45,124 bases of DNA, from positions 1 through 45,124 of the forward strand of contig CAYVAT010000026.1 in NCBI GenBank assembly GCA_964449165.1. Reading direction: 5' to 3'. The notes under the pieces were generated by a model, which was not told the DNA's origin, did not search any database, and saw only the letters and a list, made by a program, of their open reading frames with translations. The position numbers were made by a program, and so were the translations under genes. The DNA is from CAYSCW01 sp964449165. Its GTDB lineage: Bacteria; Acidobacteriota; Aminicenantia; Aminicenantales; Aminicenantaceae. Below are positions 14,601-24,367 of this stretch, in pieces. The number at the start of each line of letters is the position of its first letter. The first letter of the stretch is position 1.

Positions 14601-16976
14601 ATAAGCTCCGGCCGCAAGGAAGAGAACCAGGTTATATCCCAACCAGAAAGCAAGCATAAGGGCAGAGATGGAGTTGACCACAGAAGAAAAAGCGTTGGTT
14701 GCCCAAGCCCAAGGAATGATTCGTTTTTCTCTTCTCTCCAACAGCCTGATACCTGTAGGGAACGGAAATCCCATCAGGAAGCCAAAGGGAAGAATGACCA
14801 GGAACGCGATGGACATTTTTAAAACAAGGCTGAGTCCGATGAAACTCTTATTTATAACGGGGAAGAGCAGGAGGAAAAGCACGATAAATCCAGCACAAAA
14901 GACCAAACTTATTCTCAGATTTCGAGTGAGACGGGAGCCCAGGATTTTTTTGGAGAAGTAACTTCCCAAGCCAGCCGAGAGGAGAAGAGAGAAGATGGTG
15001 ATGGATACAGAATAGAGAGGATGGCCCAAAAAAAGCATGAATTTCTGGATAAGAATGATTTCCACATACATAAAACCCATGCCTATGAGGCTAAAGTAGA
15101 GGAAGACCATAAGGGATGATACCGTTCCCTTGATTTTGGTCTTCCGGGAAAAAAGAAGGGGGAGAAAAATCAGCAGGAAGGCAATGAGAATGGCTTGGAA
15201 GAAAAGCAGAAAAACCACGAATTCACCCTGGAGAAAGGGCAGCCATCTCTTGGCAAAAGCCTGATAGGTCAACCTGAGTTTCCCCGGCCTGAAGAAATTA
15301 TAGAAGAAAGGACGATCGTCTGTCACAGGTCTGATGTCAAAGAGATAATCTCGGTAAAGATCCTCCCTTTTCTCCGGGTCAAGGAGTTTTTGAGCAAGTT
15401 CGTAGTAGAGCGGTTTTTCAAACTTGTTGTGGAGGTTGGCTTCCTCCTTTTTTATTCCCGGATAATAGACAAGATCAAGAAAGTATTCCTCAGCAAAATC
15501 CTTCATTTTCTGGATGTCTTGATCTTGGATGGGGCTTTTCTTGATAAAATAGCTTATGGTTCCCCAGCTTCTGATGGCCATGAGATGAGAGGAGGCATTT
15601 TTCCCGCTCCTTTCCATGGCTTCTATCCAGGTGGCCAGGGCCCTTATTTCTTGCCGGGGGGGAGGGAGAAGGTAGAAGCTCATGCTGATGATTCCGGATG
15701 GAGACAATCGCTCGGTTATCTGGAGAAAGGAATCGACAGTGTACAGGTAGTTCTCCCCGAAACCGTACAGTCCCGAGCTTGAAGAACCGAAGACATCGGA
15801 TAAAGAAAAGACGATGAGATCATAGTCCTCTTTTTCTTTTTGCAGAGCTGCACGGGGGAAAGCTGAGATCGGATGGACATTGTCCCTCTCGTAGAGCCTC
15901 CCGCTGAAAGAGGAAAGTTCTTTTTTTAAGATTTTTATGATCAGTGGATTGTTCTCGATAACGTTGACAGAGGAGGCATTAAAGATTATGGAAGCCAACA
16001 CATCCAGTCCGCCTTTGGGTTCGATGATGAGAGTATGGGGATTTTGGACAAAGGAATAGGCTAAAGATGAAGGGAGGAAAGAGAGGAATTCCATCCCGGA
16101 GGGATGAGGCCCGGAGAAGCGGGTGATGGCTGTGAGTTCTCCTCCATCTACTGAGAATCCTAGCTGGGGAGGCAGGGCCTTGTCGTATAAAAGGCTCAGC
16201 CCCGGAGCATACCTGACAGCAGGGGAGTCGATGACATCGATGCGGGAGATGGCATTCCATCTCGTGAAACGATGTGTGGCATGGGGATATTTCATAGCCA
16301 GAGGAAGGGCTTTGAAGGGAGAAATTTTGAAACCAAGCCAGGAAGGTGAAAAGAGGAAGAGACTCGCTTCCACAACGATGAGAAAAAAAAGGAGTAATTT
16401 AAAGAGCAGAGGTCTCTCACGGCTGAACAAGAAAGAGGCGATAAGAACCAAGAGGGAGATGGAGACCATGACTCCTCTGTCTCCTTTAGGTAGAAAGATA
16501 AATGCAGTGAGAAGAGTTCCCGCTCCTGCCCCCAGGAGGTCTGAGAAATATATCTTATTGACAAAAGCTGCCCTGGTAGTGATAGCAAAAGAGATGGTCA
16601 GCCCAGCAAAGAAGAAAGGAATGCAGAGGAGAGCATAATAGAGAAGAACAAGGTAGATTTGTCCCTTATCCCATGAGAGTTTAGCAAGATCGAAGGGAAG
16701 CGAATTGCAGAGAAGAAAACTCAGCAAGATAGAGAGAGAAAAAAGCAGTGAAGTGGTGGAGAGAAACTTGTTTTGGTTGAAAGAATCAACGTTTCGGAAA
16801 AGAGATAAGAAGGATCCGCTTGCTCCATAACCCAGGAAAGCAATGCTGACAACCCAAAAGGCGAAATGGTATTGCTGGGAGATTGAGAAATACCGGGTGA
16901 GAGAGATTTCCAGACAGAGTGTGGCAGAGGAGATGAGGAATATTCCAGCCAGAAATCGAAGCCTTATGCTCACCAC
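14544..16976 (-). CDS. multi-pass membrane protein with spermidine-synthase-like domain
   Basis: The roughly 810-residue protein starts with about six transmembrane helices (FLAGIFLISSATLCLEISLTRYFSI onward). The central domain resembles spermidine synthase and Rossmann methyltransferases, with LIIEPKGGLDVLASIIFNA, VNVIENNPLIIKIL and a YDLIVFSLSD...YLYTVDSFLQI segment. A second helix bundle ends with IIPWAWATNAFSSVVNSISA. This fused architecture is common in environmental bacteria and its substrate is unknown. The GTG at 16976 is my choice because VVSIRLRFLAG matches the usual family N-terminus. An ATG at 17036 is possible, and a TTG at 17069 would run into repeat B. None has a good ribosome site. 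Confidence 0.8.
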   Translation of the reverse strand: MVSIRLRFLAGIFLISSATLCLEISLTRYFSISQQYHFAFWVVSIAFLGYGASGSFLSLFRNVDSFNQNKFLSTTSLLFSLSILLSFLLCNSLPFDLAKLSWDKGQIYLVLLYYALLCIPFFFAGLTISFAITTRAAFVNKIYFSDLLGAGAGTLLTAFIFLPKGDRGVMVSISLLVLIASFLFSRERPLLFKLLLFFLIVVEASLFLFSPSWLGFKISPFKALPLAMKYPHATHRFTRWNAISRIDVIDSPAVRYAPGLSLLYDKALPPQLGFSVDGGELTAITRFSGPHPSGMEFLSFLPSSLAYSFVQNPHTLIIEPKGGLDVLASIIFNASSVNVIENNPLIIKILKKELSSFSGRLYERDNVHPISAFPRAALQKEKEDYDLIVFSLSDVFGSSSSGLYGFGENYLYTVDSFLQITERLSPSGIISMSFYLLPPPRQEIRALATWIEAMERSGKNASSHLMAIRSWGTISYFIKKSPIQDQDIQKMKDFAEEYFLDLVYYPGIKKEEANLHNKFEKPLYYELAQKLLDPEKREDLYRDYLFDIRPVTDDRPFFYNFFRPGKLRLTYQAFAKRWLPFLQGEFVVFLLFFQAILIAFLLIFLPLLFSRKTKIKGTVSSLMVFLYFSLIGMGFMYVEIILIQKFMLFLGHPLYSVSITIFSLLLSAGLGSYFSKKILGSRLTRNLRISLVFCAGFIVLFLLLFPVINKSFIGLSLVLKMSIAFLVILPFGFLMGFPFPTGIRLLERREKRIIPWAWATNAFSSVVNSISALMLAFWLGYNLVLFLAAGAYLLTLPLLSFSGHGYESNT

Positions 16977-17040
16977 TTTGAATACATTAAAAAAGAATGG
17001 GTAAACTGTCAACAAGAAGGCCTGAGGTGGAAGCATCCCC

Positions 17041-17215
17041 GTTTCAGTGATGCAGTAACAATCAGGCAAGCTGAATCGTCAGCTCGCGGAGCATGATTCC
17101 TATCCATCCTCGCCAAGACCCTCCCACCCGCTACTATGGGCTTCGGATGGACAGAAACCTTCCCCTCTCGCCTCCGGATGACTTCCTCATTAGCTTACCT
17201 GACTGCCAGTGAAAC
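17041..17215 (+). repeat. long-hairpin intergenic element, copy B
   Basis: The core is 17103-17151 (49 nt), differing from copy A at very few positions. The arms differ from copy A yet still pair. GTTTCA, GCAGT, CAGG and AAGCT in the left arm (17041-17076) meet AGCTT, CCTG, ACTGC and TGAAAC in the right arm (17189-17215). It lies between the divergent membrane-protein gene and the phosphohexomutase, ending about 80 nt before the latter. The stem contains more mismatches than copy A. Confidence 0.85.
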
Positions 17216-17296
17216 TGTTACCCAAATGAGGATGCTTATGGCCTGACTCCGCTAGTTGCTTTTCCTTAATTCTTATGCTAACTTTGAACAAAAGAA

Positions 17297-18697
17297 ATGA
17301 TTAGGTTTGGAACTTCGGGTTGGCGAGCTGTGATGGGAGAAGAGTTCACCTTTCAGAATGTCAGGCTCGTCGTGCAAGCGATAGCCAATTACTTAAAGTC
17401 AAAATTCCCGGGTAAGAAAATATCTGTCATTGTCAACTATGACACCCGTTTCCTTTCGGAAAGATATGCTAATGAAGCTTCTAAAGTTCTTTCCCAAAAC
17501 AAGATACACGTCTTCATGGCTGACCGCGATGCTCCCTCCCAGGCGCAGTCCTACCAGATCATAAAACGAGGAGCACAGGGGGGGATAAATTTCACGGCTT
17601 CCTTCAACCCGCCTGAATACAATGGTCTCAAGTTCAACACTGAAAAAGGAGCTCCAGCCCTCCCTGAGGACACGGATAGAATAGAAAAAGAGATAAGAAG
17701 TCTTCTCAAAGGTTCTCCCTTGTATTCCTATTATCCTAAGACCGAATACATAGAGAAGATTGATCTTCAAGATGATTATTTGAATTTTATCCAGCAGAAG
17801 ATCGATTTCGACCTGATAAGGAAGTCCAAGATCAGAATCGCGGTGGATCTTCTTTATGGGACGAGTCGTGAGTATCTGGATGAAATCTTGGAAGAGAATG
17901 GCATCCCTGTGGTAGAGATTCATGGGTATATTGATCCCTATTTTGGAGGAATTACGCCTTCCTGTGCGGAAGAAAATCTTAGAGAATTGAAAAACTTGGT
18001 TAAGGAGAAGAAGTGTCATTTGGGGATCGCCACCGACGCTGACGGTGATCGGTTTGGTGTGGTTGATGATAGAGGAAACTTCATCGTCCAGAATCTGATC
18101 CTTTCCTTGCTGTTGGATTACCTCGTTACAGAGAAGAACTGGAGGGGAGGGGTAGCCCGTTCCGTAGCCACAACACATCTGGTGGATAGGATCGCCCGGA
18201 AGTATGATCTTTGTCTCTATAAGACACCTGTGGGGTTCAAGTATTTGGCGGATCTCTTCTTGCGAAAGAAAATAATTTTTGGCGCGGAAGAGAGTGCGTG
18301 TATGGCGATTAGAGACCATCTTCCGGAGAAGGATGGCATCTACGCCGGCCTTTTAGTGGCTGAAATGATTGCAGCCATGGACAAGAACCTCGGGCAAATG
18401 ATCGAGGCTCTCTTTCGAAAATACGGAAAGAGAGTGGGCAAACAGAGGAATCTGCCTCTCAACTCGAAAAATGAAAGAATACTGAAGAAATTGATTAAAG
18501 ATCCTCCATCCATGTTTGCAGGACAAAAGGTAGAGAATGTCGAGACTATAGATGGTATAAAGTTAGATTTAAGCAACGATGACTGGATCCTATTCCGGTT
18601 TTCAGGCACTGAGCCCATCATCCGTTGTTATGGAGAAGCTGCAACCAAGAAGGATGTGGCGAGGCTTATCAAATCTGGATTGGAGGCCATATCTTGA
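17297..18697 (+). CDS. phosphoglucomutase/phosphomannomutase family protein
   Basis: This is an alpha-D-phosphohexomutase of 466 residues with the four usual domains. The N-terminus is FGTSGWRAVMGEEFT. The catalytic serine loop is TASFNPPEYNG (Ser102), and the Mg-binding loop is ATDADGDRFGVVDD. The sugar-binding loop is GAEESACM and the phosphate-binding loop RFSGTEPIIRCYGEA. The catalytic loop normally reads TASHNP; His is replaced by Phe103. The enzyme isomerises hexose 1- and 6-phosphates for envelope sugars; the exact sugar cannot be read from sequence. It is translationally linked (TTGA overlap) to the ftsB-like gene. The ribosome site before the ATG is weak. Confidence 0.9.
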   Translation: MIRFGTSGWRAVMGEEFTFQNVRLVVQAIANYLKSKFPGKKISVIVNYDTRFLSERYANEASKVLSQNKIHVFMADRDAPSQAQSYQIIKRGAQGGINFTASFNPPEYNGLKFNTEKGAPALPEDTDRIEKEIRSLLKGSPLYSYYPKTEYIEKIDLQDDYLNFIQQKIDFDLIRKSKIRIAVDLLYGTSREYLDEILEENGIPVVEIHGYIDPYFGGITPSCAEENLRELKNLVKEKKCHLGIATDADGDRFGVVDDRGNFIVQNLILSLLLDYLVTEKNWRGGVARSVATTHLVDRIARKYDLCLYKTPVGFKYLADLFLRKKIIFGAEESACMAIRDHLPEKDGIYAGLLVAEMIAAMDKNLGQMIEALFRKYGKRVGKQRNLPLNSKNERILKKLIKDPPSMFAGQKVENVETIDGIKLDLSNDDWILFRFSGTEPIIRCYGEAATKKDVARLIKSGLEAIS

Positions 18698-19017
18698 GGC
18701 GCAAGGAAGCAAAAGACAGAATCAATTTCCGCAAGAAGCTTCTCATCGTCGCAGTGAGCCTCCTTTTTTTGATTCTGTTCATAGCTTCCTTCTTCGGTAA
18801 GAACGGTTGGATCGAAATGGGTCGGGCCAAGAAAAAACAAAGAGCGCTGCTTCAGGAGATAGAGCGCCTGGAAGAGAAGAGGAGTCAATTGGAGAGGGAG
18901 ATCGAAGAGCTGAAGAAAAATCCAAAAGCTGTAGAGAAGAAGGCGCGAGAAGAGCTTTGGCTTATGGATCCAGATGAGATCGTAATAATCAAAGAGAACC
19001 AAGAAAAAGATAAATAA
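18694..19017 (+). CDS. ftsB: FtsB/DivIC-like septum formation initiator
   Basis: This is a short bitopic division protein of 107 residues. It has a basic cytoplasmic tip (RRKEAKDRINFRKK) and one transmembrane helix (LLIVAVSLLFLILFIASFF). A coiled coil (QRALLQEIERLEEKRSQLE) follows, and the conserved end AREELWLMDPDEIVII matches the FtsB/DivIC family ARE-LGLV-PGE-V pattern. The start is a TTG at 18694 overlapping the mutase stop, with GGAGG (18682-18686) 7 nt upstream. An upstream ATG at 18625 would add unrelated residues inside the mutase gene. FtsB acts with FtsL and FtsQ in the divisome. Confidence 0.88.
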   Translation: MRRKEAKDRINFRKKLLIVAVSLLFLILFIASFFGKNGWIEMGRAKKKQRALLQEIERLEEKRSQLEREIEELKKNPKAVEKKAREELWLMDPDEIVIIKENQEKDK

Positions 19018-19032
19018 GCCGGCTTTCACCTC

Positions 19033-21954
19033 ATGTATCATTCATCCAAGAAAGGAAAATTCCATCATCTGCTGGATAACCTGAATTCTGCTCAGAGAGA
19101 GGCTGTTACTCACGGGGAAGGGCCTCTTCTTATCATCGCAGGAGCCGGAACAGGAAAAACCAAAGTCATTACCCACCGCATTGCCTATCTCATCGCTGCT
19201 AAACAGGCAAAACCAGAGGAGATTCTTGCCGTCACGTTTACCGAGAAGGCAGCTAACGAGATGGAAGAGAGAGTCGACATCCTGATTCCCTACAGTTATT
19301 CTTTTGTGGAGATAAGCACTTTCAATTCATTCGGTGAAAGGGTGCTGAGAAACTATGGAATTGAACTGGGATACCCTCCTGATTTCAAGCTTCTGGATGA
19401 GGTGGAGCAGGCCATCTTTTTCAGAGAGCATTTGTTCCGGTTTTCTCTTGATTACTACAGGCCCTTAAGTTCTCCTACTAAATACATCCAGGACATCATG
19501 GCGGCGATAAAGAGATTGAAGCAGGAAGATATAAGCCCGGAGGAATATACCGCCTATGCCAGCAACCTAGTCACCCAGGCCGCAGACGATATTGAAAAGG
19601 AGAGAGCCCTAAAACACCTGGAGATGAGCAAGGTTTACCAGGAGTATCAGGAACTACTGAAGAGAGAGAGCAAGATTGACTTCGAGGACCAGGTTTGGCT
19701 GGTTCTAAATCTCTGGCGCAAAAGACCTTCTGTCCTTCGGGAATTCCAGGATAAATACAAGTATATCCTGGTCGATGAATTTCAGGATACAAACTACATT
19801 CAGTTTGAGTTGTTGAAAGGATTGGCCGCAAAACACAAGAATCTCACTGTCTGTGGGGATGATGATCAGAGCATTTTTCGTTTCCGGGGAGCATCCTTGG
19901 CCAACATCCTCAATTTTGAGGAGGTCTATCCCGAAACTAAGAAAATTGTGTTGAGCAAAAATTACCGTTCCACTCAAGACATCCTCGACTCCGCTTATCA
20001 GCTTATCCAGCAGAATAATCCTTATCGGTTGGAGCACAAGTATGAGGTGAACAAAGTTCTTGAATCATCTGTGGAAAGCGAAGGGAAAAGCATCCATCTT
20101 CTTCAATTTGACACGCTTTCCCACGAGGCAGACAGGGTTGCAGGAATCATCCAGGAGAAGGTGAAGACGGGTTATCGATACGGAGATATCGCCATCTTGG
20201 TCCGCAGAAATGCCGATGCTGATCCTTTTCTCAGGGCCCTTAACATAAAGGAGATTCCTTTCCGATTTTCAGGAAGCAGAGGGCTTTATTCCCAGGAGGA
20301 AGTGAAGATTCTCATCTCTTTCATCAAGGCTCTAACTGATTTTGAGGATAGCAAAAGCCTCTTCAACCTGGCTCTTTCCGAGATATACCAAACCGACCCC
20401 TATGATCTGACCGTCATTTCCAATTATGCTCACAAGAAAAACTTCGCTCTACATAAAGTCTTCAGGGAGATCTTTGAAGGGGAATTCCCAATTGAAATTT
20501 CGGCGGCTACTGAGAAAGGAATCAAAAGGATTTTTGACGACCTGCTCTTTTTTGTTCAAATGGGAAGTTCTCAGAATGCAGGCCGGGTGCTCTATTCCTT
20601 CCTGGAAAGGACAGGATATCTGAAGTCTTTGGTAGAGAATCCAAGCCTCCAGAAGGAAATGAAGATCAAGAATATCCGGATTTTTTTCGATAAGGTTAAG
20701 AATTTTTCTGAGCTGTCCGCCGATGATTCCATCCATTCCTTTGCCCAACATCTGGGCCTTCTTCAAGAAGTCGGGGATAACCCAGCGACAGCCGAGGCGG
20801 AGTTGGAGGAGGAAGCCGTTCATGTGATAACTGTTCACAAGGCCAAGGGCCTTGAGTTTTCTATCGTGTTCATGGTCAGCTTGATCGCTGATCGATTTCC
20901 CGGGCGGCTGAGGCGGGAGAAAATTCCCATTCCAGATGAGATTCTGAAAGAGAGCCTCCCAGAAGGAGAGAACTATCTCCAGGAAGAGCGCCGACTTTTC
21001 TATGTGGGAATAACCAGGACTAAGAAACTGCTCTACTTGACCTGGGCCAGGGATTACGGTCTGAAGCGGTTGAAAAAAGTGAGTCCCTTTGTCTTGGAGG
21101 CTTTGGATATGAGACAGATGCCAAAAGAAACGGCACGTTCCTCTGCTCTGGAGGAGATAAAGAGGTATGCTGCTCCAGTTTCCTCCCCTCCCTTCACTCC
21201 GGGTGTAAGAGGAAAGGAAATTCTGACCCTCAGTTATTTTCAGGTTGAGGATTACCTGACCTGCCCGCTCAAGTACAAGTACAGACATATCATGAGGATT
21301 CCTGTTCTCCCTCATCATGCCTTGGTCTTTGGCCGGGTACTTCACAATACTATTCATTTTTATTTAAAGAAGAAGATGGCCAGGATCAGGATGTCAGAAG
21401 ATGATCTGATGAAAGAATATGAGAAGAGATGGATCAACGAAGGTTTTCTCAGCAGGGAGCATGAAGAAATGAGGAAGAAGGCGGGGGAGAGGGCTCTCAG
21501 TCTTTTTTATCGTCGTGAGGAACACTCCGAATTTCTGCCGGCATACCTGGAGAGGAGTTTCAAGTGGCAGGCAGAAGGAGTGAAATTTATCGGTCGCTGG
21601 GATCGGGTTGATATCCGTCAGGAGGGGGGAGTGATTATCGATTATAAGGCTACTGAGGTGAAAAACAAGAAAGAAGCTGACCAGAGAACAAGAAGCAGCC
21701 TTCAGATGGATTTGTATGCTCTCTCCTTTGAGAAAGCACTTTCGGTTCCCCTGGTAGAGACTCAGCTTCATTTTTTGGAGTCGGATATCATCGGGCATGC
21801 CCAGAAGTCAGGAGAAGATTTGGAGAGGGCCATGGAAAAAATAAGGGAGACTGAAGATGGCATACGTTGCCAGAATCATGATGCTAAACCTGACTGGCAT
21901 AACTGCAGAGTGTGCGACTTCAGAACTATATGCCCTTATTCCTATGCATATTGA
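19033..21954 (+). CDS. UvrD/PcrA-type helicase fused to a RecB-like Fe-S nuclease domain
   Basis: The protein has 973 residues. The superfamily 1A helicase part has the Q motif (LNSAQREAV, Gln21), Walker A (AGAGTGKT, 36-43), Walker B (LVDEFQDTNY, about 246), VITVHKAKGLEF and motif VI (YVGITRTKK, about 657). A PD-(D/E)XK domain occupies the last 240 residues, with GRVLHNTIH, GRWDRVDI and IIDYKATE (about 869). Cysteines bracketing it (YLTCPLK near 744, then CRVC and TIC near 957-968) form the iron-sulfur staple seen in AddB/AdnAB proteins. A role in DNA end processing or recombination is likely. No partner subunit is encoded in this window. Confidence 0.92.
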   Translation: MYHSSKKGKFHHLLDNLNSAQREAVTHGEGPLLIIAGAGTGKTKVITHRIAYLIAAKQAKPEEILAVTFTEKAANEMEERVDILIPYSYSFVEISTFNSFGERVLRNYGIELGYPPDFKLLDEVEQAIFFREHLFRFSLDYYRPLSSPTKYIQDIMAAIKRLKQEDISPEEYTAYASNLVTQAADDIEKERALKHLEMSKVYQEYQELLKRESKIDFEDQVWLVLNLWRKRPSVLREFQDKYKYILVDEFQDTNYIQFELLKGLAAKHKNLTVCGDDDQSIFRFRGASLANILNFEEVYPETKKIVLSKNYRSTQDILDSAYQLIQQNNPYRLEHKYEVNKVLESSVESEGKSIHLLQFDTLSHEADRVAGIIQEKVKTGYRYGDIAILVRRNADADPFLRALNIKEIPFRFSGSRGLYSQEEVKILISFIKALTDFEDSKSLFNLALSEIYQTDPYDLTVISNYAHKKNFALHKVFREIFEGEFPIEISAATEKGIKRIFDDLLFFVQMGSSQNAGRVLYSFLERTGYLKSLVENPSLQKEMKIKNIRIFFDKVKNFSELSADDSIHSFAQHLGLLQEVGDNPATAEAELEEEAVHVITVHKAKGLEFSIVFMVSLIADRFPGRLRREKIPIPDEILKESLPEGENYLQEERRLFYVGITRTKKLLYLTWARDYGLKRLKKVSPFVLEALDMRQMPKETARSSALEEIKRYAAPVSSPPFTPGVRGKEILTLSYFQVEDYLTCPLKYKYRHIMRIPVLPHHALVFGRVLHNTIHFYLKKKMARIRMSEDDLMKEYEKRWINEGFLSREHEEMRKKAGERALSLFYRREEHSEFLPAYLERSFKWQAEGVKFIGRWDRVDIRQEGGVIIDYKATEVKNKKEADQRTRSSLQMDLYALSFEKALSVPLVETQLHFLESDIIGHAQKSGEDLERAMEKIRETEDGIRCQNHDAKPDWHNCRVCDFRTICPYSYAY

Positions 21955-22062
21955 GATTATACAGTGCTTGGTCCTTGAACGGTTTAACCTACTTTTTTAG
22001 GGCGAGTTTTCTGAGTGGGCCAATCATTCGGATATACAAGGTCTGTTCCTTGAATGATATAA

Positions 22063-22239
22063 GCATCACTTCTTCCGTGAGAGCTAATGATGAGGGATAT
22101 TATCAATCACGGCGGCGGTTCCCATCCATCCTCGCCAAGACCCTCCCACGCTTCCACTATGGGCTTCGGATGGACAGGAACTGCCGCCTCATCACCTCCC
22201 TCTATGAAATATCTTCATTCATCACGAAAATAGAGATGC
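22063..22239 (+). repeat. long-hairpin intergenic element, copy C
   Basis: The core is 22125-22174 (50 nt, one base longer than A and B). The inner stem GGCGGCGGTTCC (22111-22122) pairs with GGAACTGCCGCC (22177-22188); the single mismatch is a G-U wobble if transcribed on the + strand. The outer arms include GCATC (22063) with GATGC (22235), and TTCCGTGA (22073-22080) with TCACGAAA. Three direct repeats of TCCTTGAA surround it (about 21973, 22047, 22242). It fills most of the 354-nt gap between the UvrD-type gene and the SHOCT gene, which otherwise shows nothing. Confidence 0.88.
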
Positions 22240-22308
22240 TTCCTTGAATGGATCATCCAATGATTCAGGCCTTCTGATATCATATTATAGGCATAAAAGG
22301 AGGCCGAG

Positions 22309-22545
22309 ATGTGGTTTTGGGGAACCCATGCAGGAGGGTGGTGGTTGTGGATGTTTTTCTACATTCTTTTCCTGGCAGGGCTGGTTCTGCTGATTATCGT
22401 TTTAGTCAGGTTAATCCAGAGACCGGATAGAAGACACCTTCCGCCATCCAGTGAGGAGCCTTTGGAGATCATAAAAAAGCGCTATGCTAAAGGAGAGATC
22501 AACAGAGAACAATTTGAGCAGATGAAGAAAGATTTGGAGGATTGA
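22309..22545 (+). CDS. small membrane protein with SHOCT domain
   Basis: The protein has 78 residues. A tryptophan- and glycine-rich start leads into one transmembrane helix (FFYILFLAGLVLLIIVLVRL). The C-terminal SHOCT motif is PLEIIKKRYAKGEINREQFEQMKKDLED. SHOCT is a roughly 30-residue oligomerisation module found at the ends of many bacterial proteins. The ribosome site is strong (AAAGGAGG, 5 nt before ATG). The stop codon directly abuts the stop of the convergent sppA. The specific function is unknown. Confidence 0.88.
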   Translation: MWFWGTHAGGWWLWMFFYILFLAGLVLLIIVLVRLIQRPDRRHLPPSSEEPLEIIKKRYAKGEINREQFEQMKKDLED

Positions 22546-24255
22546 CTAATCGGGGAGAATCCAGAAAGGCATCACTGCCCAAATTCTTTCTTTTTCCAGC
22601 GCTTGAAGGGTCACCAGGATGTCTTGGACTCGATGATCTCGGGGGAGGTCTATCTGGACTGTTTTCCTTGCTAACAGAGCCTGGAAGAGGGAAATCTTTT
22701 TTGGCCAGACGATGAGTTTCACTTCCTCGTCTTCTGGGATGCCTGCCAGTTGTTTTGCCAGCTGAATGGCTTTAGACAGACCTCCAACCTCATCCACCAA
22801 TCCCAAATTCTTTGCCTGACTTCCTGTCCAAACCCTTCCTTTTCCGATTTCGTCCACTTTTTCTTTTGTGATCTTGCGGCCTTCGGCCACTCTGGTCAGG
22901 AATTGATCGTATATCCACAGGATTTCATCCTTGAGGCTCTTCCTCTCCTCTTTGGTGAAAGCTCGAAAGGTGGAAAAAACATCGGCTCTCTCTCCGTAGG
23001 TCAGCCTTTCGGCAGTGATCCCCAATTTTTTGTAGAGCTCGGCCATGTTGAATTTTCCGGCTAGAACCCCGATCGAACCGGTGAGGGTTTGAGGTTGAGC
23101 CACGATTTTATCGGCTGCCATGGAGACCCAATAGCCTCCTGACCCGGCTACATCGGACATGGAGACAACGATCGGCTTCTCTTTCCTGGTTAAAACCACC
23201 TCTCTCCAGATCACATCTGAACCAACAGCAGAACCACCCGGGCTGTCCACTCGAAAGACCACAGCTTTGATGGAATTGTTCTTTCGAGCGCTTCTAATCC
23301 AGCGCGAGACTGTCGAACTTCCCATAATTTGAGAAGTGCTTTCTCCTACGTAGATGGGACCCGTTCCATAGATGAGGGCGATTTTTTTGCCTCTGTTCAG
23401 TCCTAAGGATGTAGGTTTAATCTTTAAGTACTGATCATGGCTGATTTTGGAGAGTTTTTTTCCGTTGTATTTGAGGGTGTTTTGTAGTTCATCCTCAAAG
23501 AGAAGCTTGTCCACCAGTCCAGTCTTCAAGGCGTTTTTCCCTTGAAAAAAACCCTCATCGACCAGAGCTTTTATCTCATCCACACTTTTTGCTCTTGCCT
23601 CAGCCACTGTTTTGAGGTAATGATCGAAGATGTCGCTATAGATGGATTCCACCATTTCCTTATGTGCAGGAGTGAATTTATCTTCTGTAAAGATGTTATA
23701 GGCTGTTTTGTACTGTTCGACATGTTCGAACTCAGCTTCGATGCCCAGCTTGGCAAGGGTTCTTTTGAAGAAAGGAAAATATCCGCCGATTCCATTTATT
23801 CCTAAAAATCCCAATGGCTGAAGAATGATTTCATCGCAGGCTGTGGCCAAGTAATACTCCTTGTCGAGATCAGGAGCTTCTTCTATGTAAGCGTAGGCTT
23901 TTTTCCCGGATTTCCTGAAATCTAGGACAGCCTCTCTTATTTCGCTGATTTTGGCCCATTCACAATTAAGATACCCAAGACGCAACAGGAGACATTTGAT
24001 GCGCTCATCGTTTTTTGCTTTCCGGATGTTCATCCAAATATCGTATACAGAGAGAGGTTCCGCTCCGAAAAACAGCGTTAAGATGTTAGGCATGGATTTT
24101 TCCACAATCTCTCCTGCAAGGTTGAACTCCAGGTAAGAGTTGGCTTTTACGGTCGGCGGCCTCCTGAATTCATAGTAAAAGAAGGAGACTGCTGTTATCA
24201 GGAAGAGAATGAAGAAAATCAGCAGAATAATCAGAATATATTTCCCTTTTTTCAT
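22546..24255 (-). CDS. sppA: signal peptide peptidase SppA (long, 67K type)
   Basis: This is an inner-membrane Ser-Lys protease of 569 residues that degrades cleaved signal peptides. One N-terminal transmembrane helix (YILIILLIFFILFLITAVSF) is followed by two tandem SppA domains. The general-base lysine is in the N-terminal domain (EQYKTAYNIF, about Lys182). The nucleophile is in the C-terminal domain (SDVAGSGGYWVS, about Ser372). VFRVDSPGGSAVGS and TLTGSIGVLAGKFN are also typical. The two-domain length matches the E. coli-type enzyme, not the short form. GAGGAGG precedes the ATG. Confidence 0.95.
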   Translation of the reverse strand: MKKGKYILIILLIFFILFLITAVSFFYYEFRRPPTVKANSYLEFNLAGEIVEKSMPNILTLFFGAEPLSVYDIWMNIRKAKNDERIKCLLLRLGYLNCEWAKISEIREAVLDFRKSGKKAYAYIEEAPDLDKEYYLATACDEIILQPLGFLGINGIGGYFPFFKRTLAKLGIEAEFEHVEQYKTAYNIFTEDKFTPAHKEMVESIYSDIFDHYLKTVAEARAKSVDEIKALVDEGFFQGKNALKTGLVDKLLFEDELQNTLKYNGKKLSKISHDQYLKIKPTSLGLNRGKKIALIYGTGPIYVGESTSQIMGSSTVSRWIRSARKNNSIKAVVFRVDSPGGSAVGSDVIWREVVLTRKEKPIVVSMSDVAGSGGYWVSMAADKIVAQPQTLTGSIGVLAGKFNMAELYKKLGITAERLTYGERADVFSTFRAFTKEERKSLKDEILWIYDQFLTRVAEGRKITKEKVDEIGKGRVWTGSQAKNLGLVDEVGGLSKAIQLAKQLAGIPEDEEVKLIVWPKKISLFQALLARKTVQIDLPRDHRVQDILVTLQALEKERIWAVMPFWILPD

Positions 24256-24367
24256 CTTATCCTCCTCTTCATCACTAAGAAATACGTAAGGACCATTGTA
24301 TCAGTTATGAATAGAATATAGCAGAAAGTCGATCTCTATTGAAGAGAAAAGAAATTCTGAGAAGATT

